DNA from: Sipunculus nudus
Lineage: Eukaryota > Annelida > Sipuncula > Golfingiida > Sipunculidae
Assembly (NCBI GenBank): GCA_026874595.1
Contig: CM049320.1
Span: 3,911,464-3,975,463, forward strand
Direction: 5' to 3'
DNA length: 64,000 nt
Part shown: one piece after another, positions 60,601-64,000 of the stretch
Layout: the number at the start of each line of letters is the position of its first letter
Position numbering within the stretch: the first letter of the stretch is position 1
Program-made: the position numbers and the translations under genes
The notes under the pieces: model-generated
Databases searched by the model: none
What the model saw: only the letters and a program-made list of their open reading frames with translations
Told to the model about the DNA's origin: nothing

Positions 60601-63600
60601 ATATTAACAATATTTACTTCTTTCATAGGTTAAACTAGCTGATAAACCCAGTAAGCGGGCTTTTTTAGGGTAGGAGGGGAGGTCAGGAATGTTGGCTCAA
60701 TTTTTTATCCTAAAAGTTGAAATAAAATATAGATATTCAATGGGATACTGTTTCAATAAGATATGTTCAAATATTTTAAAGCTATTTTGTGGCGTTGTGC
60801 TCGCTGCAAGATATTCATACATCTGTATGTCTACATTGAAGACCTGGTCAGTGATGATGTTAACATTTGCAAACCGGAATTAGCGCGGATTATTCAGATT
60901 CTCGAAGATCTTTGATTTTTTACATATATGATTATTGTTAGACGTATAAAGGACCCATTGATGTAAAGAAGATATGAAGATGAATTGAATGTATGTTAAA
61001 AGGCAAGACAGCTGTTACTAAAGAAAGAAACGGGAATATGCACACCTCTTTAGTTGCAGAAGGGGATCCTAGGAAGTCGGGACCATACTCCTCATCCACC
61101 TGCACCACCCCAACCTTTTTCAGCCGCCACCTTTTTTAAGGGCTTCAGACCAATTTTTGCGGTCAGAAATTATGTGTACATAAAAATTTATTAATTCTCA
61201 TATCGACGAGGTCACTGCAGGAACAATTTACTATAAAATGAGGTATGGCACAGTGCCATACGTTACGGGGTTTCAGAGAACATTGAGGACAAAAGTAGAT
61301 AAAACTTCCTTTTGTAAGTATTAGATGGTGACGTTCGTTTTACACGAACTCGGTCACTCTGCGCAGAATCGCAAAAGGACGACTCTGCCGGTTAAGGTTT
61401 ATGCGATTGAAATATAAAACCAACAATCCTCTGAGGTTCCAAATACACCAGCGGCGTAGGCATAAATGTAATGAAGAGGTTAGTATAGTCCGTTCAAATA
61501 CATTGGATAAGAATTGTTTCAAGGCAAATTACATAAAAAAGGGTGTTTTGTGGTAACGACTTCAGGATATAAGTAATGATCTGGAAGCGTGCGCATGTGA
61601 AATGTTTCCTTGATTTTAAAGTTTGACAGTTAAGACAAGTAGTCCCGACCGTCCAAGAGTGCCTAACTGGAAGAGGTTCGTTTTGAGAAGAAACATGGTG
61701 TCATTAAATGTTATTAAATTCTCCCCCATTTTTAGAAACCAACCAAATATAGCATTAACGTGTTTTGTGTGTAAACACCTGCAGTTATTCATATAGATTG
61801 TATACCTTACAGACTGGTACAATGAGCTCAATTGTGTCTCGCCGAATTTTGAACGCCTGGAATGTCACTGGAACTGCCCAAATGATTTCAGGTGGGAGTA
61901 TAACATCCGCGCCGCCTGGTGAGTGCCGCATTCACTACTGATATTCCCCTGTTAGTAACCAAGATGATGAATTCGTGTAAACATATTCCTGTGAATCCGA
62001 TTCTTGATTTTGCTATTGTTAGGCTACGTGCACCGGCAAGATACACAAAAGCAGCATGGAGCGGCAAACATAGATGCGAATGGTCCTTCCAACACATGAT
62101 TGTGAATAACTCGGTCACATTTCTGGGAATAAGGGAATTCGTGCTGAACTTTTCAGTGTCAGCATTTCATGAAGATGGATATGAGCTAAAAACTCAAGAA
62201 CACCAGGTTGTCCCGAAAACTGTGGGTAAGAGGGGGCCAAAGCAAAGAATATGGTTCTCTTATTACATAATTGGTTGAATTTTGCTCCCCCTTCGTTCCC
62301 GCTTCATCGACAGTGAAGCGCGAGCGCAGAGGGAGCACAATTTAACCTGTTACTTAATAAAAGTAAAATATAGGCCGATGGTAGATAACACGCGAGTATT
62401 TCTTATTTACAATTCACATCAGTCTGAAATGTTTGCCACTTATCCATCCAAGTTCATTGCTGATCACATATGAAAGTAGTTTCACTCATATTTCAATATA
62501 AATAATACACCTTGCATATTTAAAGAAGCACGTGGTTCACACACCTCGCTTTCCCTTTTCTTTATTATATGATTGACTGAAACACAGAAAAAAAACAACC
62601 TTCCAGTAACTAAAACGCTGTACGTCAACTTGGCATTACCACCTTATTTTTTACATTTTACAGCATGTCATATTTATAATTGGGGAAAAAAATATATGTA
62701 TCGTTCTGCTGATTCCCCGCTCCTATTCTTCGTGGATCAATTTGTTTCTGTAATTGAAGACTAGGTCCTTTGTAATGTTGCTAAATTGTTCTATGGCACA
62801 AATTGCCTATAAGAATTCTGAAAGGTACCTGGATCAAGTGTTGAGCAAATACACCTTTTTTTTAAAAAAAATACAGCATTTTTTTTGTATTTTTAGACAA
62901 GCCGGCAAAATTCCACGTATTATGTCTCGATCGGTAAAGAAAAAAAGAAAAGAAAATATAGATCTTATCATAAACCAAAAGCTTTATTTCCTCATTTCTC
63001 AGTAAAACCAAACAAAACAAGAGACTTGAACGTCACCGCTATTTCAAGCAGACACATGACCTTGACCTGGAGACATCCGGATGGACTCGGTCCTGACGTA
63101 TTATCGCTAAGATACCAAGTGAGGTATACTGAGAAGAGTCAACATGGCCGCCCCAAGGTTGTACACATTTAATGGCTTATCTTAACGATTGTTTATTTTT
63201 TAAAAGGTATACCATTAATATTATCATCTGTATGAAGCTTCATCCCGTTTGTGTACATTTGTATCTTTTACATTTATTTAAAGACGAGAAATTTGGTAGA
63301 AATTAAAAAAGAGTCAACTTTTGAAACAACGATCGGCATCATCTGCTTATGTAATATTTAGGATCTACAGTTCCTGTTTAAGAGTACATGTACCTTAAGA
63401 CAGGACATGAGAGAGTAGAACAGCGCAATGACGACCCAGAAACATTTTCTATGATGATACATAAGAAATCATTTTTTTAGTTGTGTCTCGTTTGTCACAG
63501 TCAAAAGCATCTGCTGGTAGTAAAACCAGATATACGCTGAGAGACCTCCGCCCAGGAACCACATACCTAATAGAGGTGAGAGCGAGGCCCAGGAAAACTG

Positions 63601-64000
63601 GCAAGTGGAGCGAGTCGGCCAAGATTGAAGTTATCACCAAAGAAGAAGGTAGTGTACATTTTACCAGGACTCAATGTGACTTTTATTTTAGGCAATTATT
63701 TGACTTAGCTTATATAGTGGTGATGACATATATAGAATGTGGGGGTCTCTGTTTATCAATTCATATATATTAATAGATGATCATATTTCATGCTATTTAA
63801 TTTACTGAGCGGGCTCTGAATGCGATGACCAACAAGTTAAAGCCTCTCGAGCTCATTCAGTGTCTGTTGCGTTTATTTTTTTATGGTTCAAAATAGGTTT
63901 AATAATACCCTTATACATCCATACATATATAACTGCGTAGGGCAGACTGTTTATTTATTCCATCTGTATAGATATTATCTATTTTAAATATAGACAAAGA
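51550..64000 (+). CDS. Class I cytokine receptor, gp130/domeless-like, 5' part (runs off window)
   Basis: Plus-strand join 51561-51639, 60289-60582, 61813-61918, 62023-62225, 63003-63157 and 63501-63648, 985 nt, about 328 residues, with more exons beyond the window. Domain order: signal peptide (1-26), Ig-like domain (27-124), N-terminal cytokine-binding module with C132, C142-H-W144, C146 and C178 (125-228), then a fibronectin III domain (229-328) ending in W315-S-E-S-A. The CxW pattern, the NFExLxC context and the WSxWS-like end identify the class I cytokine receptor fold (known family knowledge). Ig domain plus binding module resembles vertebrate gp130 and CNTFR. Likely role: cell-surface receptor signalling through JAK/STAT; the transmembrane and box regions are not in the window, so this is inferred. 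Confidence 0.75.
52125..55860 (+). repeat. 26-bp minisatellite (~140 units) in receptor intron
   Basis: Units of pattern GTAACAGGCCAGACTGTATG plus TTCTAG. Variant classes are GGCAAGACTG, GGAAAGACTG (TTTTAG), GGCCAGGTTG, GGCCAAACTG (TATATTCCAG), and short units with GGTACGYGCCAGACTG. Blocks recur: the CAGGTACGCGCCAGACTG unit at 53,651 and 54,975 (1,324 bp apart), and the GGCAAGGCTG...TTCTTGG block near 52,200, 53,890 and 54,440. It lies in the intron between the signal-peptide and Ig exons. Confidence 0.95.
55861..57840. other. Intron stretch with poly(G)/poly(C) runs
   Basis: G-run at 55,892-55,902 and C-runs near 56,080-56,093 and 56,580-56,590. No exon recognised. Confidence 0.5.
57841..58300 (-). 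mobile_element. Hairpin-ended GGTGGCGCCACC element, diverged copy 3 (partial)
   Basis: Minus orientation. It keeps the TTTTGCGGATAC end, the GCCGCCGCC block, CGTTTCCGGAGAACTC, TCGGGTCACATGTAAACTGG, and two GGTGGCGCCACC sites near 58,127 and 58,272. It stops within the terminal hairpin loop and lacks most of the core array. Located in the long first coding intron of the cytokine receptor gene. Confidence 0.65.
58301..60288. other. Intron stretch before the Ig exon
   Basis: AT-rich. An open frame of 83 codons on the minus strand (59,765-59,514) has no recognisable domain. Nothing else seen. Confidence 0.5.
60289..60582 (+). CDS. Cytokine receptor Ig-like domain exon
   Basis: Acceptor ATATGTTTAG|ATCT, donor GTGTTCA|GTGAGT; 294 nt; a phase 1-1 exon, usual for Ig domains. 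It shows DDVVLTC (strand B Cys), the NGT glycosylation sequon, and LTLRHVTTDDQGTYYC with the D-x-G-x-Y-x-C signature of strand F. The Trp normally in strand C is not evident (VSFIH). Two extra cysteines follow strand F (PPWCHSGHQQC), perhaps a local disulfide. Confidence 0.8.
60583..61812 (+). other. Receptor intron between Ig and binding-module exons
   Basis: 1.2 kb; holds the dispersed repeat copy at 61,361-61,695 and no exon that I recognise. Confidence 0.6.
61361..61695 (+). repeat. Unnamed dispersed repeat, copy 2
   Basis: Partner of 45,780-46,142. It lies in the intron between the Ig exon and the first cytokine-binding exon. Confidence 0.6.
61813..61918 (+). CDS. Cytokine receptor exon, first half of cytokine-binding module
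   Basis: Acceptor ACCTTACAG|ACTG, donor CGCCTG|GTGAGT; 106 nt. Encodes NWYNELNCVSPNFERLECHW then NCPNDF. C-V-S-x-N-F-E-x-L-x-C-x-W is the typical beginning of the N-terminal cytokine receptor domain, with the first cysteine pair ten residues apart. A second possible donor is at 61,891 (TTCAG|GTGGGA), 27 nt upstream and in the same phase. Confidence 0.8.
62023..62225 (+). CDS. Cytokine receptor exon, second half of cytokine-binding module
   Basis: Acceptor GCTATTGTTAG|GCTA, donor ACTGTGG|GTAAGA; 203 nt. Encodes LRAPARYTKAAWSGKHRCEW followed by a strand-rich stretch with FVLNFSVSAFHEDGYE and an end in VVPKTV. HRCEW supplies a further cysteine of the module. The NNS and NFS sequons are possible glycosylation sites. 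Confidence 0.75.
62226..63002 (+). other. Receptor intron before the fibronectin III exons
   Basis: 0.78 kb, AT-rich, no repeat or exon recognised. Ends with a good pyrimidine tract and CAG. Confidence 0.6.
63003..63157 (+). CDS. Cytokine receptor exon, fibronectin III domain, first half
   Basis: Acceptor ATTTCTCAG|TAAA; 155 nt; reads KPNKTRDLNVTAISSRHMTL, then TWRHPDGLG and LSLRYQVRYTEKSQHGRPK. The TWxxP and YxVRY patterns are those of fibronectin III strands B and C in cytokine receptors. The donor chosen is CCCAAG|GTTGTA (phase 0), which is weak. Confidence 0.72.
63501..63648 (+). CDS. Cytokine receptor exon, fibronectin III domain with degenerate WSxWS
   Basis: 148 nt from acceptor GTTTGTCACAG|TCAA to donor GAAGAAG|GTAGTG. 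Encodes SKTRYTLRDLRPGTTYLIEV, RARPRKTGKWSESAKIEV. LxPxTxYxxxVRAR is the strand E-F signature. W-S-E-S-A sits where WSxWS is expected: the first Trp-Ser is kept and the second Trp is lost. An alternative acceptor at 63,480 (TTTTTAG|TTGTG) would add VSRLSQ but does not fit the phase of the preceding exon as modelled. Confidence 0.72.
63649..64000 (+). other. Receptor intron reaching the window end
   Basis: Donor GTAGTG at 63,649, then AT-rich sequence without a recognisable exon. The remaining fibronectin III, transmembrane and cytoplasmic exons must lie beyond 64,000. Confidence 0.6.

Overview
This is an animal nuclear genome window, AT-rich and repeat-dense, with genes split into small exons by GT-AG introns. 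Several dispersed repeats look molluscan: the head with a short hairpin, AGCTATAG and a GTCC run at 28,616, and the block reading CCTTGACCTTTGACC then CTCAAAATCGATAGG at 36,150. My working guess is a marine mollusc, from remembered repeat style rather than any search.

Only two protein genes can be supported. (1) On the minus strand, 27,309 down to 6,333, a complete seven-exon mitochondrial pyrimidine nucleotide carrier of the SLC25A33/SLC25A36 type (334 residues). Every exon joins in phase, including a first coding exon of only 41 nt. A poly(A) signal lies at 5,861-5,866 and three inverted CCAAT boxes lie 100-200 bp upstream of the start codon. Intron 3 is 13.9 kb and carries most of the repeats of the left third. 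(2) On the plus strand from 51,550 past the window end, the 5' part of a class I cytokine receptor (gp130/domeless type): signal peptide exon, Ig-like exon, a two-exon cytokine-binding domain with CxW, and a fibronectin III pair ending in a degenerate WSxWS (WSESA).

Everything else is repeats. 1-705: AT-rich tandem duplication, a palindrome array centred on CTCGCCTAGGCGAG, and (TA)n. 9,431-9,942, 33,862-34,262 and 41,774-42,286: three copies of a MITE with ends at TTAA. 16,514-17,976 and 18,400-19,874: twin elements with terminal hairpins and internal dimeric arrays of GGTGGCGCCACC, with a diverged third copy at 57,841-58,300. 26,261-26,808 and 28,224-33,848: inverted copies of one element on either side of exon 1 of the carrier gene; the second is split by a 5.0 kb insertion with a 10-bp target duplication. 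36,350-38,011: a dead L1/Tx1-like LINE inserted, with an 11-bp duplication, into a molluscan-type repeat. 41,640-43,340: a repeat nest. 46,478-49,628: a 39-bp minisatellite of about 80 units upstream of the receptor gene. 52,125-55,860: a 26-bp minisatellite of about 140 units in the first coding intron of the receptor gene.

The two genes show no functional link. I see no CRISPR array, operon, rRNA or convincing functional tRNA. The most useful results are the two spliced gene models, the nested-insertion chronology with target duplications, and the two large minisatellites with higher-order structure next to and inside the receptor gene.
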